Shown here: piece after piece, positions 27,261-35,508 of the stretch
Position numbering within the stretch: position 1 is the first letter of the stretch
Layout of the letters: each line of letters opens with the position of its first letter
Source of the DNA: Streptomyces broussonetiae
Lineage (GTDB): Bacteria > Actinomycetota > Actinomycetes > Streptomycetales > Streptomycetaceae
Reading direction: 5' to 3'
Length of the DNA: 64,000 nt
Assembly: GCF_009796285.1 (NCBI RefSeq)
Contig: NZ_CP047020.1
Coordinates: forward strand, 2,108,001-2,172,000
Program-made: the position numbers and the translations under genes
The notes under the pieces: generated by a model
The model's input: the letters and a program-made list of their open reading frames with translations, nothing else
What the model was told of the DNA's origin: nothing
Database searches by the model: none

Positions 27261-28652
27261 ATGGACCTCGGCGTGCGCTGGAAACTGCACGGTGACGGGC
27301 GCACGCCCGCGCCCGGAGCGGTGGTACGCCCCGACGAACGGCTCTCCTGGCCCCGCACGGTGGGCCTGGGCGCCCAGCATGTGGTCGCGATGTTCGGGGC
27401 GTCTTTCGTCGCACCCGTTCTGATGGGTCTCGACCCGAACCTCGCGATCATGATGTCGGGCGTCGCGACCGTGATCTTCCTGCTCGCCACCCGCGGCCGG
27501 GTGCCGAGCTACCTCGGCTGCTCCCTGTCGTTCGTGGGTGTGGCCGCCGTCATCCGCGCCCAGGGCGGGACCAGCGCCACCGTGACCGGTGCGGTGTTCG
27601 TCGTCGGCGCCGTGCTGTTCCTGGTGGGGCTCGCGGTACAGCGCTTCGGCGCACGGATCATCCACGCGGCCATGCCGCCGATCGTCACCGGCGCGGTGGT
27701 CATGCTGATCGGCTTCAACCTGGCCCCGGTGACCGCCTCCACCTACTGGCCGCAGGACCAGTGGACCGCCCTGCTGGTCATGCTCTTCACCGGTCTGGCC
27801 ATCGTCTGCCTGCGCGGGTTCTGGTCGCGCATCGCGATCTTCCTCGGCCTGATCTTCGGGTACGGCATCTCCTGGGCCTTCGACCGGATCTTCGGCAAGA
27901 TCCACTCGACCGACGGCAGCGGCCGGATCACCGACCACTGGCGCCTGGACCTCTCCGGTGTCGGCAAGGCCGACTGGATCGGGCTGCCGCACTTCCACGG
28001 ACCGAGCTTCCAGTGGTCGGCGATCCTGGTCGCGCTCCCGGTCGTCATCGCGCTGGTCGCGGAGAACGCGGGCCACGTCAAGGCGGTCGGCGAGATGACC
28101 GGCGACCCGCTGGACGACAAGCTCGGCACGGCGATCTCGGCGGACGGCGTCGCCTCCATGCTGTCCACCGCCGTGGGCGGCCCGCCGAACACCACGTACT
28201 CCGAGAACATCGGCGTGATGGCCGCCACCCGCGTCTACTCCACCGCCGCCTACTGGGCCGCCGCCGGCTTCGCGCTGCTCTTCGGCCTCTGCCCGAAGTT
28301 CGGCGCGATCGTGGCCGCGATCCCGGGCGGTGTGCTCGGCGGCATCACCGTCATCCTCTACGGCATGATCGGCCTGCTCGGCGCCCAGATCTGGCTCAAC
28401 GCCAAGGTGGATCTGCGCAACCCGCTGAACCTGGTGCCGGCCGCCGCGGGCGTCATCATCGGTGTCGGCAACGTCAGCATGAAGTTCACCAGCAACTTCT
28501 CGCTCAGCGGCATCGCCCTCGGCACCCTGGTCGTCATCACCGGCTACCACGCCCTGCGCGCCTTCGCCCCGGCCCATCTGAAGAAGCAGGAACCGCTGCT
28601 GGACGAGGGCACCTCCAGCTACGACGCGGACGAGTCGCGCGCCCAGTCGTAG
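27261..28652 (+). CDS. Uracil-xanthine permease, NCS2 family (UraA-like)
   Basis: A 463-residue nucleobase:cation symporter with 14 predicted membrane segments. The family signature is GGPPNTTYSENIGVMAATRV, with the substrate-binding Glu in VAENAGHVKAVGEMTG, as in UraA. It likely imports uracil. ATG 27261 follows an A-rich leader. No neighbouring pyrimidine gene is present. Confidence 0.92.
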   Translation: MDLGVRWKLHGDGRTPAPGAVVRPDERLSWPRTVGLGAQHVVAMFGASFVAPVLMGLDPNLAIMMSGVATVIFLLATRGRVPSYLGCSLSFVGVAAVIRAQGGTSATVTGAVFVVGAVLFLVGLAVQRFGARIIHAAMPPIVTGAVVMLIGFNLAPVTASTYWPQDQWTALLVMLFTGLAIVCLRGFWSRIAIFLGLIFGYGISWAFDRIFGKIHSTDGSGRITDHWRLDLSGVGKADWIGLPHFHGPSFQWSAILVALPVVIALVAENAGHVKAVGEMTGDPLDDKLGTAISADGVASMLSTAVGGPPNTTYSENIGVMAATRVYSTAAYWAAAGFALLFGLCPKFGAIVAAIPGGVLGGITVILYGMIGLLGAQIWLNAKVDLRNPLNLVPAAAGVIIGVGNVSMKFTSNFSLSGIALGTLVVITGYHALRAFAPAHLKKQEPLLDEGTSSYDADESRAQS

Positions 28653-28903
28653 GCGTACGACGCAAGCTCCCCCACGGCCCGTCGGCGCCCTGCCGATCCT
28701 CCGGCCGGCCGGGTCACATCGCCGGCCGGCGGGCCGCCGTCGCCGTCGCGGCCGGTGTCGATCAGCGCGCCGAGGACCCGGCGGTCGTTGACGATGTCGT
28801 CGGCCGCGGCGCGGAGGGCGGAGACGGTGCTCAAGGCGCCGTCCGGGTCGGCTGCCCCCGGCGGCCCGAACAGTGCGGCCGGGTCGTCGGGGTTCCCGGC
28901 CAA
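28619..28903 (-). CDS. Possible small hypothetical protein
   Basis: A 94-codon frame from a TTG with an ordered, Ala/Asp-rich sequence (ALSTVSALRAAADDIVNDRRVL, GELASYAYDWARDSSAS). It overlaps the 3' end of the permease by 34 nt. The lack of a good start codon or ribosome site and the unusual position make it doubtful; it may be a decayed gene. Confidence 0.25.
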   Translation of the reverse strand: MAGNPDDPAALFGPPGAADPDGALSTVSALRAAADDIVNDRRVLGALIDTGRDGDGGPPAGDVTRPAGGSAGRRRAVGELASYAYDWARDSSAS

Positions 28904-29321
28904 GGCGGCCGGTGTCGTGGCGGACCCGCGCCTTGGGATCCGCCGCCTGCGGCACCCGGCTCCCGCGGGCCCGCGAGGTGAACCGGGCGGTGCGGCCGGA
29001 CTCGGTCGGGCGGCCGACCCGGACCTTCGGATCCGCCCGGAGGATCACGCCCGGACCCGGACGGCGATCGTGCCGGGGCTCCGCGGGAGGGCCGTGCCGG
29101 GCCGTCGGCCACCCGCGGCCCCAACACGGCTGATCGCGCGGTTCCCCGTGCCCCTCGGGGACACCGCCGAACCTCGGCCTCCCACCGGCGCCGGACGCGT
29201 GGGCCCGACACCGTGCCGTTCCCCCCTGCGTGCACGGATGCGTCCCCCGGCGTTCCCCCGTTCCGGGGAAGCGCCGGGCCGGTCGGCACGTCGGCCGGTC
29301 CGGGGCTGGGACCCTTCCCCC
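28904..29321. other. GC-rich intergenic stretch without a convincing gene
   Basis: No frame shows domain-like sequence. Only Arg/Pro-rich shadow frames occur before the DUF5995 gene. Confidence 0.5.
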
Positions 29322-30008
29322 ATGGCGCAGTTGGAACACTTCACCACTCCCGTCGACGCGGTGGTCTCCCGGATGCGCGCCCTGGACGCGGCCCTGCCCG
29401 AGCGTGACGGGGTCGCCGTGTTCAACCGCGTCTACCTCACCGTCACCGAGGAGATCGACCGGCGCCTGGACGCGGGGGAGTTCCCGGACCCACGGGCGGC
29501 GATCGCCCTGGACGTGCGGTTCGCGCAGCGCTACCTGGCCGCGGTCGACGCGGCCGCGGCGGAGCACCGGCCGCCCGCCTGCTGGCGGCCGCTGTTCCAG
29601 CTCCGCGGCCATCGCGGGGTACGACCGCTGCAGTTCGCTCTGGCGGGCATCAACGCGCACATCGGCCACGACCTGGCGCTGGCCGTGGTGGACGCCTGCC
29701 GTGTGCTCGGTTGCGAACCGGCCGATCTGGAGGACGAGTTCGACCGGGTGGGCGATCTCCTCGCCTCGCTGGAGGAGCGCATCCGCGAGGACCTGATGCC
29801 GGGGCCCGACCTGCTCCAGATCGCCGATCCGCTCACCCATCTGCTGGGCTCCTGGAGTCTGGACCGGGCCCGGGACGCGACCTGGGCGGCAGCACGGGCG
29901 CTGTGGGCGCTGCGCCACTGCGGCGAGGTCGCCGAGGAGTTCACCGAACGGCTGGACGCCGCCGTGGGTTTCGCGGGCCGGATGCTGCTCACTCCGTTCG
30001 CGGACTGA
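29322..30008 (+). CDS. DUF5995 family protein
   Basis: A 228-residue soluble helical protein with the family features: VFNRVYLTVTEEIDRRL near the start and FALAGINAHIGHDLALAVVDAC in the middle, an HxxHD-like pattern that may bind metal. The reaction is unknown. The start at 29322 follows directly on the intergenic stretch. It is 104 nt before the LLM oxidoreductase on the same strand. Confidence 0.85.
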   Translation: MAQLEHFTTPVDAVVSRMRALDAALPERDGVAVFNRVYLTVTEEIDRRLDAGEFPDPRAAIALDVRFAQRYLAAVDAAAAEHRPPACWRPLFQLRGHRGVRPLQFALAGINAHIGHDLALAVVDACRVLGCEPADLEDEFDRVGDLLASLEERIREDLMPGPDLLQIADPLTHLLGSWSLDRARDATWAAARALWALRHCGEVAEEFTERLDAAVGFAGRMLLTPFAD

Positions 30009-30112
30009 GCCTCGACCGGCCTGGCCGGATCCGGACCCCGCGCCAGGCACCCCGGAACAGCCGTGTCATCGCCGCGCGTTGACCTCCGGCACCCCCTCGC
30101 GAAGGAGCGAAC

Positions 30113-31042
30113 ATGACCACACGGCTCGGTCTCGGTCTTCCCCAGATGCGTCAGTACTCCATCGGCAAGGACGTGCCCGACGTGGCCCGTGCCGCCGAGC
30201 GGATCGGCTACGAGAGCCTGTGGGTCTTCGAACGGGCCCTGTTCCCCGAGCCCGCCACCCAGGGGCTGTACAACATGGCGGGCGTGCCCTGGCCGGACGA
30301 GTACCGCAACGTGGCGGATCCGCTGGTCACCCTCGCCCTGGCCGCGACCGCCACCGAGCGTGCGGAGCTGGGCTCCAGCGTCCTGGTGGCCCCGCTGCAC
30401 ATGCCGTTCCAGCTCGCCAAGGCCCTCGCCTCGCTGGACGTGGCGAGCGGCGGACGGGTGATCGCGGGCCTGGGCACCGGCTGGTCCCTGGACGAGTACG
30501 CCGCCTCCGCGGTCCGCCCCTTCGAGGAGCGCGGCAAGGTGCTGGACGAGATCATCGAGGTGTGCCGCGCGGTGTGGGGTCCGGATCCGGTCGGCTACGA
30601 CGGCACCCTGACGAAGATCGCCTCCGCCGTGGTCGGGCCCAAGCCGGTGCGGCCGATCCCGGTCATGCTGGCCGCGGGCAACAGGCGGGCCTTCCAGCGG
30701 CTGGTCGACCACGCCGACGGCTGGCTGCCGGCGGGCTTCAGCGCCGAGCAGGTCGCCGGCCAGTGGCGGCAGTTGCGGGAGCTGGCCGAGGAGCGGGGTC
30801 GTACGCGGCCGATCCGGACGGTGCTGCGCGTGAACACCGCGCGCGAGGCGAAGCCGTACGAGGGTGCCGACCGCAGGCCCTTCCAAGGCAGTGTCGAGCA
30901 GATCGTTTCGGATCTCGTGGAGCACGCGGCGATCGGCATGGACGAGATCCTGATCGACCTGCAGAGCGGCGCGCGGGACGCTCAGGAGCTGAAGGACGTC
31001 GCCGCCGAGGTGTTCGAGAAGGCGCGGGCGGCCGGAGTCTGA
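30113..31042 (+). CDS. LLM class F420-dependent oxidoreductase
   Basis: A 309-residue luciferase-like (beta/alpha)8 enzyme of the F420-dependent subgroup (VFERALFPEP, GRVIAGLGTGWS, PVMLAAGNRRAFQRLVDHADGWLP). It reduces or oxidises an unknown substrate with coenzyme F420. GAAGGAG lies about 8 nt before ATG 30113. Convergent with the amine oxidase gene. Confidence 0.9.
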   Translation: MTTRLGLGLPQMRQYSIGKDVPDVARAAERIGYESLWVFERALFPEPATQGLYNMAGVPWPDEYRNVADPLVTLALAATATERAELGSSVLVAPLHMPFQLAKALASLDVASGGRVIAGLGTGWSLDEYAASAVRPFEERGKVLDEIIEVCRAVWGPDPVGYDGTLTKIASAVVGPKPVRPIPVMLAAGNRRAFQRLVDHADGWLPAGFSAEQVAGQWRQLRELAEERGRTRPIRTVLRVNTAREAKPYEGADRRPFQGSVEQIVSDLVEHAAIGMDEILIDLQSGARDAQELKDVAAEVFEKARAAGV

Positions 31043-31085
31043 GGCCGGCCGCCCACGCCTTGGTCCTTGCTCCCGGTGGACCCGG

Positions 31086-32798
31086 TCAGTCCTCGGGAAG
31101 CTCCACCGGTGCGATCTCGTCGTAGACGTCGCCCGGGCCGGGGTTGGTCGCGTCGGTCGCGCCGCCGAAGTGGTGCATGACGCCCCAGACCGCGTTCAGC
31201 GCGGTCTGGATCGCCCCCTCGGCCCAGCCGGCCGTCCAGGAGATGTCGTCGCCGGCGAGGAAGATGCCCCGCTTGTCCTCGGGCAGCCGGTCCTGCACGA
31301 AGTGCGTGAACAGGCGCCGCTGGTAGCGGTAGTGGCCGGGCAGGTTGGCCTTGAACGCGCCCATGAAGTAGGGCTCGTTCTCCCAGGAGACGGTCACCGG
31401 GTTGCCGATGATGTGCTTCCTGATGTCGACCTGGGGGTAGATCTCGCCGAGCGACTTCAGCATGACCTCCATCCGCTCGTTCGCGGACAGCGGCAGCCAC
31501 TTGAGGCTGTCGTCGCACCAGGTGTAGGACAGGCAGATCACGGCGGGCTTGTCCGGGCCGTCGTCCAGCAGGTAGGTGCCGCGGGTCATGCGGTCGGTGA
31601 GCGTCATCGACATGACGTCCCGGCCGGTCGGATTCCCCCTGTCGTCGACGGCCTTGTCCAGCCAGAACGGCCGGTCGACCGGCACGAAGAGCTTGCTGGA
31701 CTCCATGTAGTGGGTGCGCTCGATCGCCGTCCAGTGGTCGATCGGGAAGAGCGAGTCGTCGCAGGCGATCTTGGACAGCAGCATCCAGGACTGGGCGGTG
31801 AAGATCGCCGCCTGGAAGGTGCGGATGTCACCGTTGGCGTCCGTCACCGTGATCTGGTTGCCCGCGGTGCGGTGCAGCCGGGTCACGGCCGGGCGCGGCT
31901 CGCCGTCCACGTGCAGGGACTTGAGCGAGGTGCCGTACGGCCAGTGGACGATCTTCTCCGGCTCGCGCTCCCACAGGCGCAGCGGCAGCTGCTGGGAGCC
32001 GCCGACGATGCCGCGGTGGTGGTCGTCGGCCTCGGTGTAGACGACGCGCAGGATCTCCAGGATGGAGTTCGGGAAGTCGGTGTCCCAGCCGCCGGTGCCG
32101 AAGCCGACCTGGCCGAAGATCTCACGGTGCCGGAAGGACTTGAAGGCCTCGGAGTCGCAGAGGAAGCCGTAGAAGGTCTGGTTGTCGAGCTTCTCGACGA
32201 GCTTCGCCCAGATCTCGCGGATACGCGGCACGTCCCGCTCGCGCATGGCGCGGTTCATGTCGGAGAAGTCGGCGCCCTCGTCGAGGCACTTGTTCCAGGC
32301 GTCGGCGACGTCCCGGTACACCTGGGGCAGGTCGTCGACGGTCTCGGCGTAGTGCGACTCGCCCTTGAGGTCCACGACGGTGGACGGAGTCGCCTCGGCC
32401 AGCGGGTTGGGGAAGGGCCTGGTCTGCAGGCCGACCAGGTCGATGTAGTGCTGCAGCGCGGTGGAGGAGGGCGGAAAGCGCATCGCGCCCATCTCGGCCG
32501 TGAGCGACTCGTCGCAGCCCTCGAAGCCGACCGTGCGCAGTCGGCCGCCGATCTGGTCGGCCTCGTAGACGACGGGCTTGAGACCCATCTTCATCAGCTC
32601 GTACGCGGCCACGATGCCGGACAGACCGCCGCCGATGATCGCGACCTCGGTGCCGTGCTCGGTCGCGGGTATCTGGCCGAGGCCCGCGGGGTGGGCGAGG
32701 AAGTCGTCGTAGGCGTAGGGGAAGTCCGGGCCGAACATGGTGATCGGCGGCTGCTGCTCGTCGGTGTGCTCGACGGCGTTGGGCACCGTGGACGTCAT
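31086..32798 (-). CDS. Flavin monoamine oxidase family protein
   Basis: A 570-residue FAD enzyme. The N-terminal Rossmann motif is GGGLSGIVAAYELMKMGLKP followed by VVYEADQIGGRLRT. The C-terminal FAD contact is GIFLAGDDISWTAGWAEGAI. It oxidises an amine or L-amino acid, releasing ammonia and hydrogen peroxide. It is the second gene of a pair with a nitrilase-type hydrolase (68 nt gap), as in oxidase-amidohydrolase catabolic units. No signal peptide. Confidence 0.9.
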   Translation of the reverse strand: MTSTVPNAVEHTDEQQPPITMFGPDFPYAYDDFLAHPAGLGQIPATEHGTEVAIIGGGLSGIVAAYELMKMGLKPVVYEADQIGGRLRTVGFEGCDESLTAEMGAMRFPPSSTALQHYIDLVGLQTRPFPNPLAEATPSTVVDLKGESHYAETVDDLPQVYRDVADAWNKCLDEGADFSDMNRAMRERDVPRIREIWAKLVEKLDNQTFYGFLCDSEAFKSFRHREIFGQVGFGTGGWDTDFPNSILEILRVVYTEADDHHRGIVGGSQQLPLRLWEREPEKIVHWPYGTSLKSLHVDGEPRPAVTRLHRTAGNQITVTDANGDIRTFQAAIFTAQSWMLLSKIACDDSLFPIDHWTAIERTHYMESSKLFVPVDRPFWLDKAVDDRGNPTGRDVMSMTLTDRMTRGTYLLDDGPDKPAVICLSYTWCDDSLKWLPLSANERMEVMLKSLGEIYPQVDIRKHIIGNPVTVSWENEPYFMGAFKANLPGHYRYQRRLFTHFVQDRLPEDKRGIFLAGDDISWTAGWAEGAIQTALNAVWGVMHHFGGATDATNPGPGDVYDEIAPVELPED

Positions 32799-32866
32799 GG
32801 GGTACGGACTCCTTGCGCGAAAGAACTCGGGGGGAAGTTCAGAAGTTCGGGGGAAGCTCGGGGGTG

Positions 32867-33655
32867 TCAGACCAGGGACCCGTACAGACGGGGGCGGCGG
32901 TCCTGCAGATACGGGTTGGCCTCGCGGGACGCGGCCAGGAAGGCGGGGTCGGCGTCGGCGAACACCAGTTCCTCGGCGCGGCCGGCCCGGGCGCGGGCGA
33001 CACCGTCGGGGCCGACGAGGACCGAGAGCCCGACGAACTCGAACTCCCCTTCCTGGCCGACCCGGTTGACGTACGCGATGTACATCTGGTTCTCCCAGGC
33101 GCGCACCGGCACGAGGGACTCGGCGACGAACTGGAAGGGGTGCATCTGCGCGGTGGGGACGACGAGGAGGTCGGTGCCGGCCAGGGCGTGGGCGCGGACG
33201 TTCTCCGGGAACTCGACGTCGTAGCAGATCATCAGGCCCACGGTCAGGCCGTTCAGCTCGGCCTGCACGACCGGCTGCTCGCCGGGGGTGAAGTGCTCGC
33301 GCTCGAAGCGGCCGAAGAGGTGGGTCTTGCGGTAGTTCGCGAGCCGGGTCCCGTCGGCGGAGATCAGCTGGGCGGAGTTGTGGACGCTCTCGCCGTCGCG
33401 CTCCGGATACCCGTAGGCGATCGCGATGCCGTGCCGGGTGGCGGTCTCGGCGATGGCGTCGGCGCAGGCGCCGTCTGCGGGCTCGGCGAGGCGGCCGATG
33501 TCGTCACCGATCGCGTACCCGGTCAGGAACATCTCCGGGGCCGTCAGCAGCGCGGCGCCCGCGGCGGCGGCCCGGCCCGCGGCGGCGTCGAGGACCTCGA
33601 GGTTCTCCACGATCGAGCCGGGGCGGCCGGAGCTCTGGAGCAGGGCGGTGCGCAT
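32867..33655 (-). CDS. Carbon-nitrogen hydrolase (nitrilase superfamily)
   Basis: A 262-residue amidase with the complete Glu-Lys-Cys triad: Glu in LLTAPEMFLTGY, Lys in NYRKTHLFGRFE, Cys in VGLMICYDVEFPENVR. It probably hydrolyses an amide formed by, or feeding into, the amine oxidase encoded next. It is the first gene of the pair; three helically phased CGTTGCG repeats lie 78-140 nt upstream. Confidence 0.92.
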   Translation of the reverse strand: MRTALLQSSGRPGSIVENLEVLDAAAGRAAAAGAALLTAPEMFLTGYAIGDDIGRLAEPADGACADAIAETATRHGIAIAYGYPERDGESVHNSAQLISADGTRLANYRKTHLFGRFEREHFTPGEQPVVQAELNGLTVGLMICYDVEFPENVRAHALAGTDLLVVPTAQMHPFQFVAESLVPVRAWENQMYIAYVNRVGQEGEFEFVGLSVLVGPDGVARARAGRAEELVFADADPAFLAASREANPYLQDRRPRLYGSLV

Positions 33656-33732
33656 GCGTGATCCTCACCGGACGGGAGTTATGGGGCCGTAAAGAAGGTA
33701 CGGTCGGCCCGCTCGGCCGGACAAGAAGGAGC

Positions 33733-33795
33733 CGTTGCGCGCCGGTGCGCGGTTCGTTGCGTGCAGCGGGGGTGAGGCGGCGATTCGTTGCGTGC
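33733..33795. repeat. Phased CGTTGCG array upstream of the nitrilase/amine oxidase operon
   Basis: TTGCG appears in the same orientation at 33735, 33757 and 33788, spaced 22 and 31 bp, close to two and three helical turns. The last two share a 12-bp repeat TTCGTTGCGTGC. A comparable array lies before the permease-lrp operon at 49567. Confidence 0.6.
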
Positions 33796-33804
33796 CCCAA
33801 AGGA

Positions 33805-33848
33805 CGGTCCCCGCCCACCCCGGGCAGGCGGGGTACGGACGGGGACCG
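33805..33848. terminator. Hairpin between the lipoprotein and nitrilase genes
   Basis: Outer arms CGGTCCCCG/CGGGGACCG and an inner stem CCCCGCC/GGCGGGG, 38 nt after the stop of the DUF4232 lipoprotein gene on the minus strand. Confidence 0.55.
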
Positions 33849-33885
33849 GGTGATGCCGGGCCGTGAGCGGCGGCCGAGGGTGCTG

Positions 33886-34539
33886 CTACTTCCCGGTGCT
33901 GACCGGGTCCACGGTGATGGCGGAGCCGGTGCCGTCGGTGACGGGGACGTTGATGGTGACCGGCAGGGAGTGGGAGTGCGTCTCGTTCGGCGGCGTGACG
34001 ATCAGGCTGGTGAAGGTCTCGCCGCTGCCGCCGGAGGTGTTCCGCGGGTAGTGCAGCGTGAACCGGGTCTCCTCGCCCGGCTTGACACTCACCGCCACCG
34101 GGGCGACCGTGCTGCGCTTGGCGCTGAGGGTGCCGTCCTTGCTCTTCAGGTCGGCACCGGGGAAGCCCTTGAGGGTGCAGGCGGCGGAGCCGGTGTTCTT
34201 CAGGTTCACGATCAGCTCGCCCTCGGCCATCGCGCCGGAGGTGCTGAAGGCGAGCCAGGAGGTCTTGCACGCGCCCGCGCCGCCGCCCACGGCCGTGCCA
34301 CCGCCGCCCGTGCCCGACTGGCCGGTGCCGGCGGCGGTGCCCTTGCCGGAGGACGCGCCGCTGCCGCCGGTGCCCTGGGAGCCGGAGTCCTGCGAGCCGG
34401 AACCCTCGGAGGCGGCGCTCTGGCTGGGGGTCGAGGAGCCGCTCTTGTCGGACGAGCCGTTGTCGCTGCCCGAGCAGGCGGTGAGCGACAGACCGGCGAC
34501 GGCGACGACGGCGAGCAGCGAGAGCTTCTGGACGCGCAT
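33886..34539 (-). CDS. DUF4232 lipoprotein
   Basis: A 217-residue exported lipoprotein with the lipobox LTAC (Cys22). A Ser/Gly/Thr-rich linker of about 65 residues follows, then a DUF4232 beta-sandwich (CKTSWLAFSTSGAMAEGELIV, GFPGADLKSKDGT). The function is unknown; the family is abundant in actinobacterial envelopes. It is downstream of the conservon on the same strand, where a CvnD GTPase would normally be expected. Confidence 0.9.
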   Translation of the reverse strand: MRVQKLSLLAVVAVAGLSLTACSGSDNGSSDKSGSSTPSQSAASEGSGSQDSGSQGTGGSGASSGKGTAAGTGQSGTGGGGTAVGGGAGACKTSWLAFSTSGAMAEGELIVNLKNTGSAACTLKGFPGADLKSKDGTLSAKRSTVAPVAVSVKPGEETRFTLHYPRNTSGGSGETFTSLIVTPPNETHSHSLPVTINVPVTDGTGSAITVDPVSTGK

Positions 34540-34682
34540 GGTTCCCCTTCAAGGCTTGCCGCTCACCGAGCGGCACGAGCGGCGCTGGTGACGTGCCAAC
34601 CGGGGAGACCGTCACGGGCCTGTGAGCCGTTCCGCTCGATGCGCCCCTAGTACATGCCTGTTACAAGATGCTCGGGACCCGC

Positions 34683-35063
34683 TCAGATCTCCCGCAACCG
34701 GTCCACGATCTCCCGCAGCAGCTCCGGATCAGCGACCGGTCCGCCCGCCGGGGAGCGGCGGGGTGCGTCGATGCGGATCAGGCCCGCCTCGGCCAGGTCG
34801 CCGAGCAGGACGCGCAGCACGGTCAGGGGCAGGTCGGCGTCGGCGGCCAGCTCGGCGACGGGACGCCGGCCGCGCCGGACCAGGTCGAGCAGCGTGGCAC
34901 GGGCATGGTCGATGTCCGGGCCCGGAGCGTCCGTCTCCACGGCGCTGACCTGGGACATCAGGTCGATGGGGTGCGCGCCGGAGGGCCGGGTGCGGCCCCG
35001 GGTCACGGTGTAGGGGCGCACCATCGACCCGGTCTCGTCCTCGTACCAGTGCTCGTCGCTCAC
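34683..35063 (-). CDS. cvnC: DUF742 protein, conservon CvnC
   Basis: A 126-residue winged-helix-like DUF742 protein with the MVRPYTVTRGRTRP signature. It is a component of the membrane-associated conservon complexes of Streptomyces (CvnA kinase, CvnB roadblock, CvnC, CvnD GTPase). The GTG at 35063 lies 7 nt after the cvnB stop, so translation is probably coupled. Which numbered conservon this is cannot be told. Confidence 0.85.
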   Translation of the reverse strand: MSDEHWYEDETGSMVRPYTVTRGRTRPSGAHPIDLMSQVSAVETDAPGPDIDHARATLLDLVRRGRRPVAELAADADLPLTVLRVLLGDLAEAGLIRIDAPRRSPAGGPVADPELLREIVDRLREI

Positions 35064-35070
35064 GGGGGGA

Positions 35071-35508
35071 TCAGGGGGTTGTGCGGGCGGCTGCGTCCAG
35101 GTGGCGGCCCAGGCGGCGGACGAGCAGGGCCATCTCGTGGGCGAGCTGGCCGACATCGGTGTGGGCCTCGCTGAGGACGGCGAGCCGGCTGCCGTGACCG
35201 GCCGGGGTGATGAAGAGGTAGGCGTCGTCGAGCATCACCATGGTCTGGCGCACTTCGCCCGCCCCGAACCGCTCCCCCGCCGAGCGGGCAAGGCCGTGGA
35301 ATCCGGAGCAGACGGCGGCCAGGTGCTCGACGTCCCGTCGGCGCATGCCGTCGGAGCTGCTGAGCGGCAGCCCGTCCGCGGTGAGCAGGACGGCCTGGCG
35401 GACGTCGCCGGTGCGGGCCACGAGGTCGTCCAGCAGCCAGCCGAGATCCGTGCCGGGCGCTCCCGCGGGCGGAGCAGCGGGCTCGGCGTTCTGGTCGTCA
35501 CCGTGCAT
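35071..35508 (-). CDS. cvnB: Roadblock/LC7 domain protein, conservon CvnB
   Basis: A 145-residue roadblock fold (LGWLLDDLVARTGDVRQAVLLTADGLPLSSS). Usually the regulator/GAP-like partner of the CvnD GTPase. ATG 35508 has GGAG about 10 nt upstream and overlaps the kinase stop by 11 nt. Confidence 0.9.
   Translation of the reverse strand: MHGDDQNAEPAAPPAGAPGTDLGWLLDDLVARTGDVRQAVLLTADGLPLSSSDGMRRRDVEHLAAVCSGFHGLARSAGERFGAGEVRQTMVMLDDAYLFITPAGHGSRLAVLSEAHTDVGQLAHEMALLVRRLGRHLDAAARTTP

Noticed and set aside
27204..30050. 948-codon minus-strand frame
   Set aside because: It lies antisense to the NCS2 permease and DUF5995 genes, both of which have clear family motifs; the frame itself is a repeat of His/Asp/Arg-rich shadow.
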